Of a DNA stretch of 64,000 nucleotides, positions 9,188 through 17,972 are shown one piece after another; within the stretch, counting starts at the first letter, position 1, and each line of letters begins with the position of its first letter. The notes under the pieces were generated by a model, which was given only the letters and a program-made list of their open reading frames with translations, was not told the origin of the DNA and did no database searches. The translations under genes and the position numbers were made by a program. The DNA is from Halopiger aswanensis (GTDB lineage: Archaea; Halobacteriota; Halobacteria; Halobacteriales; Natrialbaceae): assembly GCF_003610195.1 (NCBI RefSeq), contig NZ_RAPO01000001.1, positions 62,001 to 126,000 on the forward strand, written 5' to 3'.

Positions 9188-9553
9188 TTACACCGCCTCA
9201 GCGCGTGCACCGACTGCGTCGAAGATCTGCGGGACGAATCCTTCGGCCAGCGGCGACAGTTCGTACACTCGGCTGCTGCCGTCACGGAATTTTCCGACGA
9301 GACCGGCGTCCTCGAGCGTATTCAGGTGGTGGTACAGGTCGTTTTGGCGTCGATCGAGCAGGTCAGCGAGTTCGCCGCTGCGGAGTCGCCCCTCCTCGGC
9401 GAGGAGGTAGAGGATGGTAAACCGCGTCGGTTCGCCCATCACCTGCAGTCGGTTCGCCTCCCGCTCGAGGTCGAGCGTGCCGTTGAGTAGGTCCGATTCG
9501 ACCCGGTCTCGGGCAGCAGAGCGTTCGTCGTTCGGAATCTCTCGTTCGCTCAT
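9188..9553 (-). CDS. ArsR-type winged-helix transcriptional regulator
   Basis: This 121-residue protein is a single winged-helix domain. The pattern RLQVMGEPTRFTILYLLAEEGRLRSGELADLLDRRQNDLYHHLNTLEDAGLV (in pieces, residues about 36-86) is the ArsR/HTH-20 arrangement, with recognition helix around DLYHHLNTLEDAGL and a beta wing KFRDGSSRVYELS. No Cys cluster for metal sensing is present, so its signal is unknown. It is divergent from the gene at 9650 with a 96-bp shared promoter containing a dyad, so control of that neighbour and of itself is the simplest guess. Confidence 0.88.
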   Translation of the reverse strand: MSEREIPNDERSAARDRVESDLLNGTLDLEREANRLQVMGEPTRFTILYLLAEEGRLRSGELADLLDRRQNDLYHHLNTLEDAGLVGKFRDGSSRVYELSPLAEGFVPQIFDAVGARAEAV

Positions 9554-9583
9554 AGGCGAGGGTACGCGCTCGATCCACTTAGA

Positions 9584-9599
9584 CTTAATCGACGTTAAG
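9584..9599. promoter_or_regulatory. Inverted repeat between the ArsR-type gene and its divergent neighbour
   Basis: CTTAA-N6-TTAAG spans 9584-9599, 31 bp before the ArsR-type start at 9553 and 51 bp before the start at 9650. Its place in a short divergent promoter suits an operator for the dimeric regulator. Arms of only 5 bp make chance occurrence possible. Confidence 0.4.
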
Positions 9600-9649
9600 A
9601 CGAATTGCTGAAACGAACTTTAACTGTCGCCCGTTTGGACTGGCGAGGG

Positions 9650-10348
9650 ATGACCGCGCTCACGGAGTACGAGGGACGGCCGATCGAGGAGTGGGTCGCT
9701 CGGTCGATTCCTGACGCCGATCGGAACGACGCTTTCGTCTTCCTCATGGGGCCGTACCGCCTGCTCGATCCCGCCTATCTGTATCCGAACGACGGCTACC
9801 CGCTGCCGCCGGATCCGCTCGCCCCGCGAGGGAACGGTGCCGCGCCCGACGCGATCGAAGCGACGCTGCGGACGATCTGCGACCGCGTATCGGCCGAAAC
9901 CGGGACGACGGCGTTCATCGCGAGCGACGTCGAGATCCCGACCAGACGCGAGGCGGAGCGGCAGGATCTCGAGGAGCCGGGAATGCCGGTTATCGACCAA
10001 TCCGTCGCGCTCGCGAAAGCCAGTGCGGGGAACGCGTTCGTCTTCACGAAGGCCGGACTCACGACGGGCGCCGGTGCGGAAGCCGGTGCGATTCCCGAAC
10101 ACTTCAGGTTACGAGACGCCGAGCACCGCCTGCGCGATCCGCGAACGTTCTGCATCTTCGCGGAAGCCGAGAAGGCGAGCGCCGAATCCGGAACCGTCTA
10201 CGAACCGCGGTTCAGCAGCGCCTCGATCGACGAGATGGACGACGCGTACGATCTTCGATTTCGGTACTTCGTCGATCGAGAAGAGTTAGTCGAGCGGCTG
10301 ATCGATTTCGTCGAGTCGTACGTCGTGCCGCTGGCGAGTCAGCCGTGA
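9650..10348 (+). CDS. Conserved haloarchaeal protein, possibly DUF7509
   Basis: This 232-residue soluble protein is not confidently recognised; from memory it resembles the haloarchaeal DUF7509 family. It opens a domain with FVFLMGPYRLLDP (about residues 24-36) and alternates hydrophobic strands (TAFIASDVEIPT, NAFVFTKAGLTTGAGAEAGAIPE, RTFCIFAEAEKA) with helices, like small alpha/beta folds of the TIR or deoxyribosyltransferase kind. That fold guess rests only on this pattern. The ATG at 9650 is preferred to the TTG-type extension at 9605. It is divergent from the ArsR-type regulator and may be its target. Confidence 0.7.
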   Translation: MTALTEYEGRPIEEWVARSIPDADRNDAFVFLMGPYRLLDPAYLYPNDGYPLPPDPLAPRGNGAAPDAIEATLRTICDRVSAETGTTAFIASDVEIPTRREAERQDLEEPGMPVIDQSVALAKASAGNAFVFTKAGLTTGAGAEAGAIPEHFRLRDAEHRLRDPRTFCIFAEAEKASAESGTVYEPRFSSASIDEMDDAYDLRFRYFVDREELVERLIDFVESYVVPLASQP

Positions 10349-10374
10349 CTCGAGTCGAGTCCCGGCTCCGACCG

Positions 10375-11319
10375 TTACTGCGAGGCCCCGTCGACGGCGA
10401 GTTCCGTCTCGAGATCGTCGCCGTCTAACAACGAACGGACGGCCGCCGCTGCGTCCGTTTTGTTCAGTTCCGAGGTGTTTTCGAGCAGCACGGTTTCGCT
10501 GGGGAACAGTTGCTCTCCGAGCAGGAGGCCGTGTTCGCGGGCGGTCGAGCCGGTGACGGTGAGGTAGACGCCGAGTCCGGTGTCGGCGATCGCCGCTTCC
10601 TCCTCCCGGCCTTCCGCGGGGTAGCGAAACTCCACGCCGTCGAGCGTTCGCGTGCCGAGGACGGCCTGGACGAGTCGCTCGTACCGGGGCTCGATACACA
10701 GCGGTCCCTCGTAGCGCTCGAGGAAGTCGCGGTCGAGCGAGTCGTCGGCGGGAGCGACCTCGGGTGCGGCCATCAGCGTGTGGTAGACGGTATCCCCGAG
10801 ACCGGTGGCGACCCGGACGTCGGTGTCGGAGGGATCGATCCGGGCGTTGATGTCGGCGATCCGGTCGAGCGGTTCGGGCCGCAGTTCGACGACCTCCTCT
10901 AAGACGAGGTCGGCGCTGTCGAAGCCGAGCGCGAACTCGTGGGTTCGAAGCGCGCGGAAGGGCTCCTCGCGGCCGACGAGTTGGATCGCGCCGCCGTCGA
11001 CAGCGATGGCATCGACGTCTGCGAGCGGAATCGTGACGCTATCGAAGACGATCCGCCGGGGTTTCCCGGCGCGGGCGTCCCGCAGCAGAGTGTATTCGGG
11101 TTCGGTCGGATCGTCGGCGCTGCTGTAGTCGGCGAGACGATGGTAGACGTTCTCCTCGTCGGGTTCGAGGTCGCCTTTCGTGACGGCCTTCTCGTGGCGG
11201 AGCGTCGACGAAATCTCGTCCGCGAGGCCGGGCACGTCGAGCCGCCGCGCGAGTCGATCGAGTACCGACTCGAGGGGGCGTCCTTTCCTGGGAACGGCGA
11301 TCGGAATCGTCTCGCCCAT
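10375..11319 (-). CDS. Divergent HisG-like (ATP phosphoribosyltransferase-like) protein
   Basis: This 314-residue protein has two marks of HisG: an N-terminal IPIAVPRKGRPLESVL (residues 5-20), like the IAxPKKGRL start, and TGSTAREHGLLLGEQ (256-270), the phosphoribosyl-phosphate loop and following helix. The stretch PRYERLVQAV (211-220) matches the EYP-NLTR region only loosely. HisG catalyses the first step of histidine synthesis from ATP and PRPP. Between the two ends this protein diverges strongly, so a changed substrate or a non-catalytic role is possible. It lies alone, followed on the same strand by no his gene; hisF is about 17 kb away. Confidence 0.6.
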   Translation of the reverse strand: MGETIPIAVPRKGRPLESVLDRLARRLDVPGLADEISSTLRHEKAVTKGDLEPDEENVYHRLADYSSADDPTEPEYTLLRDARAGKPRRIVFDSVTIPLADVDAIAVDGGAIQLVGREEPFRALRTHEFALGFDSADLVLEEVVELRPEPLDRIADINARIDPSDTDVRVATGLGDTVYHTLMAAPEVAPADDSLDRDFLERYEGPLCIEPRYERLVQAVLGTRTLDGVEFRYPAEGREEEAAIADTGLGVYLTVTGSTAREHGLLLGEQLFPSETVLLENTSELNKTDAAAAVRSLLDGDDLETELAVDGASQ

Positions 11320-11394
11320 CGAGCAGTGCTCGGCCGGCGACGGATAAACGAGTTGTGTTTTCGGCTATCGCTGCCTCTCGTCGGTCCTCGGTCG

Positions 11395-13425
11395 TCAGTT
11401 GTCCGCGAACATCGAGCCGAGCTGGTTGCGCCACTCCTGAATGTCGGTGATCTCCTCTCGGACATCCTCGAGGTCGGATTCGACGCTTTCGACGTCTTCC
11501 TCGACGGCCCTGAGATCCTCGGAGAGATCGTCGACGTCGCCTTCGACCGCATCGACATCGCCGGCGACGGTTTCGACGTCCGATTCGACGGTCTCGAGGC
11601 CGGTCTCGAGTTCGCTGACGTCGTCCGCGACCGTTTCGATCTCGTCTTCGACATCGTCGGTCCGGTCGGTCAGCGAGTCGACGGTTTCGGGGAGATGATC
11701 GAGAGCCGAGAGATCGTCCTCGAGGTCGGTCGTCCACTCGGTGAGCGTGTCGATTTCGGTTTCGACGTCCTCGACCTGCGATTCGGTGTCCGCGAGACGG
11801 TCGTCCATCTCGCCGAGGGCGTCCTGTACGTCTTCCAGTTCGGACCGGAAGTCCGCGATGAGTTGCTCGCCGGTGCCGTTCTCGCCGAGGAATTCCTCGA
11901 GGGCCTCGGTGTAGGCGGCGACCTCCTCGACGCGGGACTGGAGGTGGTCGAGTTTCGCCAGTTCGGGGGCGCTCAGTTCCGGTTCGGTCGCGAGTTCGGC
12001 GCGGAGCACCTCGAGTTCGTCCTCGTCGGCCTCGCCGTTTCGGATCTCGCTGGCGAGGCGCTCGGCGAGGGTACCCTCGAGTACCGGTTCGGAGCCGGAT
12101 TCGGGTTCGGCGGCGGCCTCGGTCTCAGTCTCGAGTTCGGATTCTGGATCGGGATCGGAATCCGAATCGGATTCTGCGTCCGCTTCGGCTGCCGACGCCG
12201 TTTCGTCCGTCGGGGCCGTCTCGGCGGCCGGGTCGGCCGTCTCCGCCGCGGTTTCGTCCGGTTCTGTCCCTTCGTCGGTCTCGACAGCCGTCACGTCGTC
12301 CGCTTCGATGCTGTCTGGTTCGATGGCAGTAGCACCGCTGTCCTCGAGGTCTTCGTCGCCGTCGTCGGAAGCGGGTTCAGACGCGGGCTCGGACTCGACC
12401 TCTGATTCGGGTTCGCCGTCCAGTTCGGTTTCTGCGTCCCCCTCCTCGTCGGCATCTTCGAGGGCCGCATCTGCCGCTTCGTCCGTGGCCTCGTCCTCAT
12501 CCTCGTCCTCGAGTCCGAGATCGATATCGGCGTCCGCCTCGGCCTCGCTTTCGTCTTCGGCTTCGCCGTCCGCCTCGGAATCGGCGTCGAGGTCCAAGTC
12601 CAGATCGAGGTCCTCGCCGTCGTCCGGTTCGGCGAGGGGATCGACGTCCTCCGAGTCGGCCGGCTCGGGAATCTCCTCCTCTTCGAAGCCGAGGTCGATG
12701 TCGGGTGCGTCGTCTTCGTCTCCTTCGGCGTCCTCGTCGGCGCCCTCGGCTGGATCGGTTTCGACGTCGCTGAGGTCGAGATCGAGGCCGTCGTCTTCGT
12801 CCTCGCCGGATTCGTCGTCGGACTCGGGAACGGCGCTCTCGCTTTCGGCGGCAGCCTCGTCAGCAGCCGCCCCATCGGCGGCCGCGGACTCGTCGTCCGC
12901 ACTCGAGTCGCCGGCGGCTACATCGGCGGCGTCGAGGCCGGGAACCGAGGCCGAGTCGCCCGAAAGCATGTCCCGGACGGCCTGGTTGCGGTCCTCCGAG
13001 ACGATGCTGTCGATGACGCCGTCGTCGATCTCATCGCCTTCGGTCGTCCGTTGGTCTTCGGCGCTTACCTCGACGACCGTCGGCTCGGTGAGAAACTCCT
13101 CGGCGGTGCTCTCGTCGTCGATCCGAATGCCGTAGACCGTGACGAGCGTTTCACCGGGCTCGAGCGTGCCGGTGAACTCGACGTGGTTGTCCTGAAACGC
13201 CGTCCAGTCGTCGCTGTGGTAGTCGGGGTGGAAGCCGACCTTGTCCATCGGGAACGAGTCGGGGATGTCCTCGGACAGTCGAAAATCGACCTGGCTCTCG
13301 CGTTCGGAGTCGATTTCGAATCGAATCGCGGGGACCGGAAACTCGTCCGCCGTAAACGTCTTCCGGACTGATAGTCCGTCAGCACTGACCTCGATAACCT
13401 CGTCCGTATCGGCGGTGCTACTCAT
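11395..13425 (-). CDS. Very acidic haloarchaeal protein with C-terminal coiled coil
   Basis: This 676-residue protein has three parts. Residues 1-130 form a folded beta-rich domain (ISADGLSVRKTF-like start, then FEIDSERESQVDFRL and EFTGTLEPGETLVTVYGIRI). Residues about 180-450 are almost wholly Asp, Glu, Ala and Ser and contain DLDLDLDAD runs, probably disordered. Residues about 470-665 are heptad-rich (VEDVETEIDTLTEWTTDLED and the following repeats) and end in EWRNQLGSMFADN. It resembles haloarchaeal proteins proposed to scaffold other components; no catalytic motif is visible. A TATA box 26 bp before the ATG supports the start. Confidence 0.8.
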   Translation of the reverse strand: MSSTADTDEVIEVSADGLSVRKTFTADEFPVPAIRFEIDSERESQVDFRLSEDIPDSFPMDKVGFHPDYHSDDWTAFQDNHVEFTGTLEPGETLVTVYGIRIDDESTAEEFLTEPTVVEVSAEDQRTTEGDEIDDGVIDSIVSEDRNQAVRDMLSGDSASVPGLDAADVAAGDSSADDESAAADGAAADEAAAESESAVPESDDESGEDEDDGLDLDLSDVETDPAEGADEDAEGDEDDAPDIDLGFEEEEIPEPADSEDVDPLAEPDDGEDLDLDLDLDADSEADGEAEDESEAEADADIDLGLEDEDEDEATDEAADAALEDADEEGDAETELDGEPESEVESEPASEPASDDGDEDLEDSGATAIEPDSIEADDVTAVETDEGTEPDETAAETADPAAETAPTDETASAAEADAESDSDSDPDPESELETETEAAAEPESGSEPVLEGTLAERLASEIRNGEADEDELEVLRAELATEPELSAPELAKLDHLQSRVEEVAAYTEALEEFLGENGTGEQLIADFRSELEDVQDALGEMDDRLADTESQVEDVETEIDTLTEWTTDLEDDLSALDHLPETVDSLTDRTDDVEDEIETVADDVSELETGLETVESDVETVAGDVDAVEGDVDDLSEDLRAVEEDVESVESDLEDVREEITDIQEWRNQLGSMFADN

Positions 13426-13450
13426 GCGAGCAACGTTGCCCCACCATTAT

Positions 13451-13456
13451 TATAAA
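13451..13456 (-). promoter_or_regulatory. TATA box of the acidic coiled-coil gene
   Basis: The minus strand reads GTATTTATAATAATGG here. Its core lies 26 bp before the ATG at 13425, which places transcription start at or within a few bases of the start codon, as in leaderless haloarchaeal genes. Confidence 0.65.
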
Positions 13457-13494
13457 TACTACGGGAGAATATCAAATTTAGTTCAGGAACCGAT

Positions 13495-14331
13495 CTAGAG
13501 ATCGACGCGATCGCCGATCTCGACGAGCTCCAGTTCGCGGGGATGTTCGAAGCTCTTCGCGTGGTGGTGGAGTACCTTCGGATCCGACGTGAGCCCGCGC
13601 CACATGTCCCAGTGGCTCGGCAGGAGTCGCTCGAGTGCGAGGTCGTCGGCCGCTTCGACGATCTGGTTCTCGTCGTTGTACCAGCGCGTTCGCTTCGGCT
13701 CGTGGCTCTCCTTGTCCGGGATCATCCCGACGGTGCCGAAGGCGAGGATGCCGAGGTCGATGTCGTACTCGTCGCCGATGCGGGCGAACTCGTCGCTGGG
13801 TTTCGTGTCGCCGCCGTGGAAGACCGTGCCGGCGTCGTGCTCGATGACGTAGCTCACCGGGTGGGTCGCGTCGGGGTCGTACGCCTCCTCGACGTGGACG
13901 GTGAAATCACCGATTTCGAAGGTGTCGCCCTCGGCCACTTCGACGAACTGGTCGTCGTCGACGTCCCACTCTTCGGTCCAATTTTCTTCGCGCGTGACCG
14001 CGAGGCTGTCGTCGGCGCCGTAGAAGGTCGCGCCCGTGTTCTCGAGGATCGGCGCCTGGCTGGGGCCGTCGACGTGGTCGGTGTGCTCGTGAGTCGCGAA
14101 CACTGCATCGGCGGTTTCGACGTCGCCGGGCGTGAACGGGACGGGGATCATGCGGACGGTCCGCGGCGGGTTGCCGAGGCCGAGGTACGGGTCGATGTAG
14201 ACGGTCGTTCCCGCGTCGTCCTTCAGGACGAAGCCGTTACAGCCGAGGTACCAGACCGCGACGCCGTCGGGATTCGCGTCTTCGATCCGCTGAATGAACC
14301 AATCGCCCCAGTCGCTGTGAATCATATGCAT
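13495..14331 (-). CDS. Metallo-beta-lactamase-fold hydrolase, UlaG-like
   Basis: This 278-residue protein carries the zinc-binding motif THEHTDHVD (His81, His83, Asp85, His86) and later HGGDTKPS and PSHWDMWRGL, which supply further ligands. The layout resembles UlaG/L-ascorbate-6-phosphate lactonase-type proteins (UPF0173-like) rather than true lactamases. The substrate is unknown. An in-frame ATG at 14325 is an alternative start. It lies between the coiled-coil gene and a winged-helix gene on the same strand but is separated from both, with no sign of an operon. Confidence 0.88.
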   Translation of the reverse strand: MHMIHSDWGDWFIQRIEDANPDGVAVWYLGCNGFVLKDDAGTTVYIDPYLGLGNPPRTVRMIPVPFTPGDVETADAVFATHEHTDHVDGPSQAPILENTGATFYGADDSLAVTREENWTEEWDVDDDQFVEVAEGDTFEIGDFTVHVEEAYDPDATHPVSYVIEHDAGTVFHGGDTKPSDEFARIGDEYDIDLGILAFGTVGMIPDKESHEPKRTRWYNDENQIVEAADDLALERLLPSHWDMWRGLTSDPKVLHHHAKSFEHPRELELVEIGDRVDL

Positions 14332-14529
14332 TGGTGCGAGGACCGACTGGGTAAGTGTTATTGTCTCTTCGAAAACCGTGAGTGTACGACGGCAGACGGT
14401 GAACCGTGAGTGTACCGCAGCGGAATGCGGGGCGCCGACGTCCCGGAAGCCGAGATCGCCGGCGTCGCGACCGCGAGACGATTCGAGTCGATACAGTCGA
14501 GAACCACGGACAAGGAACCGGCAGAGACG

Positions 14530-15321
14530 TTACTCGTGCAGCGACTGCTCGGCGGCGACGGTGATCGTAAACTCCGAGCGGATCTGGATGTCGATCTCCG
14601 CGAGCGCCGTTCCGTCGGCACCCGCCTCGATCGCGTCGTCGCCGATCCAGGAGACGTGCAGTTCGGGGTGGCCGTCGTAGGCGACGCCGTCCGAGACGGT
14701 ATCGACGAGACCGGCGTCCTCGAGAAGCGGCAGGTGAACGTGGACGAGCGAACTGTAGACGGTCGCGACGCGGTCCTGCGAGACGTCGTCGGCGTCCGTA
14801 TCGGCTTCGCGAGCGGCCACGGCTCGAGCGAGCGTTTCGCGGTCCATCGCGTCCGATTCCGCACGGGCGTTGCCCGCGAGGACGGAGAGCACGAGTCGGC
14901 GCCGCGAGTCGGCGACGGCCTCGAACAGGGTGTCGAGTTCCGCGGCGGGCGCGTCGAGTCGGCCCGTGATGACGTTCTCGAGGGCGGGTTCGTCGAAGGC
15001 CCAGTGGTCCGTCGTGACGATTAGGGTGTCATCGGTGTCGGTGTTCTCGGCTTCCGCGAGGAGGCCCGCCTCGAGCAGCATCGGCAGGTGCGTGTGCTGG
15101 CAGGCGACGGCGGCTCGCTGGTACTCTGCGTCCGTCACATCGTCGACCGATTTATCAGCAGTTACCGCCGCCAGTTCGCGAATAAGATCGTCTTTCGCGA
15201 TGCCGTCGGGGGATTGCTCGTAAACGAGTCGGAGGAGGGCGCGTCGGGTAGCGTCCGCAAGCGACCGGAAGCAGTCATCTCGGGCAGTCGTCGATCGTCC
15301 GCTGGCCGCTGTGTTACTCAT
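14530..15321 (-). CDS. Two-domain winged-helix protein (DUF7344-like repeats)
   Basis: This 263-residue protein contains two related domains. The first covers about residues 14-105 (CFRSLADATRRALLRLVYEQ to HTHLPMLLEAGLLAEAEN), the second about 130-225 (LFEAVADSRRRLVLSVLAGN to HVHLPLLEDAGLVDTVSDG). Each has the helix pattern and the xVHLPLLEDAGLV recognition helix of haloarchaeal DUF7344 winged-helix proteins. Such proteins are inferred DNA-binding regulators with no known ligand. The fused pair would act like a built-in dimer. An 8-bp inverted repeat flanks its promoter. Confidence 0.8.
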   Translation of the reverse strand: MSNTAASGRSTTARDDCFRSLADATRRALLRLVYEQSPDGIAKDDLIRELAAVTADKSVDDVTDAEYQRAAVACQHTHLPMLLEAGLLAEAENTDTDDTLIVTTDHWAFDEPALENVITGRLDAPAAELDTLFEAVADSRRRLVLSVLAGNARAESDAMDRETLARAVAAREADTDADDVSQDRVATVYSSLVHVHLPLLEDAGLVDTVSDGVAYDGHPELHVSWIGDDAIEAGADGTALAEIDIQIRSEFTITVAAEQSLHE

Positions 15322-15636
15322 CGACTACTGGTCCGTGCCGTTCGGGCAAAAGAACTCCTCCAAACAGATTTGGAATCAGTAGTCTATTACGCAATTCTCA
15401 CTGAAATTCTGTTGTATAGAACTAAAATTCCGTGAATGGTATAACATCATTTCCGGTTCTGCGCCGATATATACTATTTTGAATGATTGTGTATCGGTCG
15501 TGAGCCTCCGGTAATCGAACTGCTCTCTCTACCTGAATCGGTGATCGAACAGTTACGTCTCGGCCGGTCAATCCGTTCAAAGTGAGACGCGTGAATTCAG
15601 CAGTGCGATGCGCCGTACCGGATCGTATCGGCCGGC
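15322..15636. other. Intergenic promoter region with spaced inverted repeat
   Basis: This 315-bp gap holds no gene. GACTACTG at 15323-15330, right at the winged-helix start, is mirrored by CAGTAGTC at 15377-15384. The central part (15370-15480) is AT-rich with several stops in every frame. The right part lies behind the dph2 stop and shows no clear terminator hairpin. Confidence 0.5.
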
Positions 15637-16686
15637 TTACCAGGTGCCGTGGAACGTATCGAAGGAGAGTTCGTCGAGCGGCTTGTTGCCGACGGCGATC
15701 TCGTACTCGCCGGGCGTGAGCATCGGCTTGTGGAACTGCGGACCGTCGTCGGTCGTGATCCGCGGACAGCCGGTGTTGACGAACGCGTCCATGTCGAAGT
15801 TCCGCAGGCGGTCCGGCGTCACCTCGTCCATCGTGATGAGGTAGGCGTCGTCGTTGTCCTCGAGGATGTCCTGGGCGACTTCCCAGCGACCCTGGCCGAT
15901 CTTGGTACAGAAGATGACACCCCACTTCTCGGCGTCCATCGCCTTGTGGACCGAGGCGTACCGCTGTTTCATGAACTTCTCCGTGTCCGCGACGGTGACG
16001 ACGTTGTTGACGGGGTCGGCGATGACGACGTGCTTGTCTGGGTGTTCCATCGCCAGCCCGAGCGGGTGGAACTTCCCGCCGCCCACATAGAGAACTTGAT
16101 CCGCGGGCACGTCCGCGCTCGCGTAGTTGCAGCCGAGCACCTGCCCCTCGTGGGTCAGTCGCTCGTCGCCGCGCCGGCTGTGAACCTCGTAGCCCCGTTC
16201 CTCGAGGAAGGCGCTCATCTCGTCGTAGCGGTTCATGTGCTGGGCCGTCGTCACGAGGCCGACGCCTTCGGTCTCCTCGGGCGGCTCGAGGGTGTCCAGC
16301 GCCTCCTCCATGATGGGTGTAACTTCGACGTTCGAGAACAGCGGGACGTAGATCACCTTGTCCGTGTTCTTCATCGGCGAGTGGCCGAAGTGGACGAACA
16401 CGTCGGTGCGTTTCATCAGATAGGTATCGAGATCGCAGGCGCCGTAACACGGCTGGCCCGAGAGCATGAAGGTGACGTCGTCGTCCGCGAGTTCGCGGAG
16501 GTCGTCGGCGACGGCCGGGCCGCGCCGCTTCAGTCCTTCGGGGAACTGCAGGCCGACTTTCTTCGCATCGCGTTCCTCGATCGCGTCGACGATCCGGTCC
16601 AGTTCGTAGTCCCACTCGCGATCGTGGCGCAGCTGCATTCCGGTGTTACGGAGGTCCCCCTCGGTGTACTCCGACTCCTGACTCAT
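15637..16686 (-). CDS. dph2: Diphthamide biosynthesis radical enzyme Dph2
   Basis: This 349-residue enzyme starts diphthamide synthesis on a histidine of elongation factor 2. It breaks S-adenosylmethionine by a non-classical radical route with a [4Fe-4S] cluster. Cysteines in the three conserved regions are present: Cys80/Cys84 in GQPCYGACD, Cys186 in LGCNYAS and Cys307 in NTGCPRI. Archaeal Dph2 acts as a homodimer. The ATG at 16686 is chosen over an upstream extension because TATATA lies 25 bp before it, giving a leaderless transcript. No partner gene for later steps is in the window. Confidence 0.94.
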   Translation of the reverse strand: MSQESEYTEGDLRNTGMQLRHDREWDYELDRIVDAIEERDAKKVGLQFPEGLKRRGPAVADDLRELADDDVTFMLSGQPCYGACDLDTYLMKRTDVFVHFGHSPMKNTDKVIYVPLFSNVEVTPIMEEALDTLEPPEETEGVGLVTTAQHMNRYDEMSAFLEERGYEVHSRRGDERLTHEGQVLGCNYASADVPADQVLYVGGGKFHPLGLAMEHPDKHVVIADPVNNVVTVADTEKFMKQRYASVHKAMDAEKWGVIFCTKIGQGRWEVAQDILEDNDDAYLITMDEVTPDRLRNFDMDAFVNTGCPRITTDDGPQFHKPMLTPGEYEIAVGNKPLDELSFDTFHGTW

Positions 16687-16710
16687 TAGCCGTCCTAACG
16701 GCCACGGACG

Positions 16711-16716
16711 TATATA
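16711..16716 (-). promoter_or_regulatory. TATA box of dph2
   Basis: TATATA stands 25 bp before the dph2 ATG at 16686. This spacing implies a leaderless mRNA and decides between the two possible starts. Confidence 0.7.
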
Positions 16717-16998
16717 CTGCACGCTGTCACAATCGGTACGAATTCGCCGACTTGCCGGCGAATTCGGATACTGACTGACAGCGCGTAGTAGTGGCGGCGC
16801 TTTTCGCTATCTGGTCTGGCAGGGCGAGACGGGATCGATTTCGGAGGCCGCCAGCGACCTTCGACCTCGAGCCGACAGCCGAGTCCGCGCCGGCGTTCGG
16901 TGACGCGATCCGTCGTCCCGGTAACGTGTGAGCGACGCGGGTGCGACGATACGTTCGCGACCCAACAGTCATAGTACTGGAGCGTAAACGAGGCCTTA

Positions 16999-17904
16999 AT
17001 GCCAGCGGAACAGCCCCTCGACGGCTATCTCTTCGACCTTTACCGCCGCTATATCGGCGAGCCGGAGAACCGGACCGACGTCTATCTCGGGTTCGGTCTG
17101 TTCCTCGGCGGCGTCGGTCTGGCGGTCGTCGCACTGCTCCTTTTCCTCTGGAGCAGCACGTTCAGCAGAACCGATCCGGCCTACTTCACGTGGGTCCAGC
17201 CGGCCTACGCGCTCGGGATGCTCTCCTTACCGGCGATGATCCTCGGCGTGGTCGTCCTCTTGCCCGCTGACCGCAAAACGATCGGCGTCTCGGCGGCCGG
17301 CGCCGCCGTCACCGTCGGCGCGACGCTCGGATTCCTCGTCGCCTATCCGGACAACTGGAACTTCATGGCCGAGACCGACTACACCGTCGAAGTGACGGCC
17401 ACCTACGCCGTCGGCCTCGCGGGACTGACCGCCTCGACCGGCGCCGCACTGATCGCTCACTACCTCGATATGGCCCGCGAGGCCGACCGCGTCGCGGTCG
17501 ACTCGAGCGAGGACGAGGGCGAGTCCTACTCCGACGAGGAGATCCAACAGGACATCGACGAGGCCATGGAGGACGTCGAACTCTCCTGGGGCGGCGTCGA
17601 GAAGACCGAGCACAAGCGCCTGAGCTTCTCGGAAAACGAGTTCGACGAAGTCAACGTCAGCGAGGCCGGGACGACGACCACCCGTTCCTCCGGCGTCGAC
17701 GCGCAGGTCGCCGGCCTCAAGGGGCTGAAAGGCGGCGAGACGAAGACCACCACCTCGAGCGCGACGGTCGACGACCAGACCCAGAAGTTAAAGGAACTGC
17801 GCGAGCAGCGCCGAGCGGAGGAACTCGCCGAGGCGGACGACGGCGGTCGCGGCTTCCTGACGTCACTGCGAAACTCCTTGCGGAACCTCCTCAAGAGGAA
17901 TTAA
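16999..17904 (+). CDS. Four-helix membrane protein beside the actin gene (DUF7139-like)
   Basis: This 301-residue protein has four predicted membrane helices in residues about 28-152 (LGFGLFLGGVGLAVVALLLFLW is the first). An acidic cytoplasmic domain of about 150 residues follows, ending in a basic amphipathic stretch LRNSLRNLLKRN. Residues 225-265 contain repeated LKGLKGGE and TTTSS segments. From memory it resembles haloarchaeal DUF7139. The next gene, 98 bp downstream on the same strand, encodes the salactin-like actin. A membrane anchor or polar partner for that filament is an inference from this placement only. Confidence 0.78.
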   Translation: MPAEQPLDGYLFDLYRRYIGEPENRTDVYLGFGLFLGGVGLAVVALLLFLWSSTFSRTDPAYFTWVQPAYALGMLSLPAMILGVVVLLPADRKTIGVSAAGAAVTVGATLGFLVAYPDNWNFMAETDYTVEVTATYAVGLAGLTASTGAALIAHYLDMAREADRVAVDSSEDEGESYSDEEIQQDIDEAMEDVELSWGGVEKTEHKRLSFSENEFDEVNVSEAGTTTTRSSGVDAQVAGLKGLKGGETKTTTSSATVDDQTQKLKELREQRRAEELAEADDGGRGFLTSLRNSLRNLLKRN

Positions 17905-17972
17905 TACCTCGTAAACCGCAGTAAACACTATATTTTTCCTAATTTTGAGAAAATGAAATCAACGCACATAGA

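Noticed and set aside
10939-12405. 488-residue open frame on the plus strand, rich in Gly, Phe and Val
   Set aside because: It mirrors the HisG-like gene and the acidic coiled-coil gene; the FGFGGG-type repeats are the complement of Glu/Asp/Ser codons.
12308-13135. Serine-rich plus-strand frame resembling a surface protein
   Set aside because: It is the complement of the Asp/Glu-rich tract of the coiled-coil gene.
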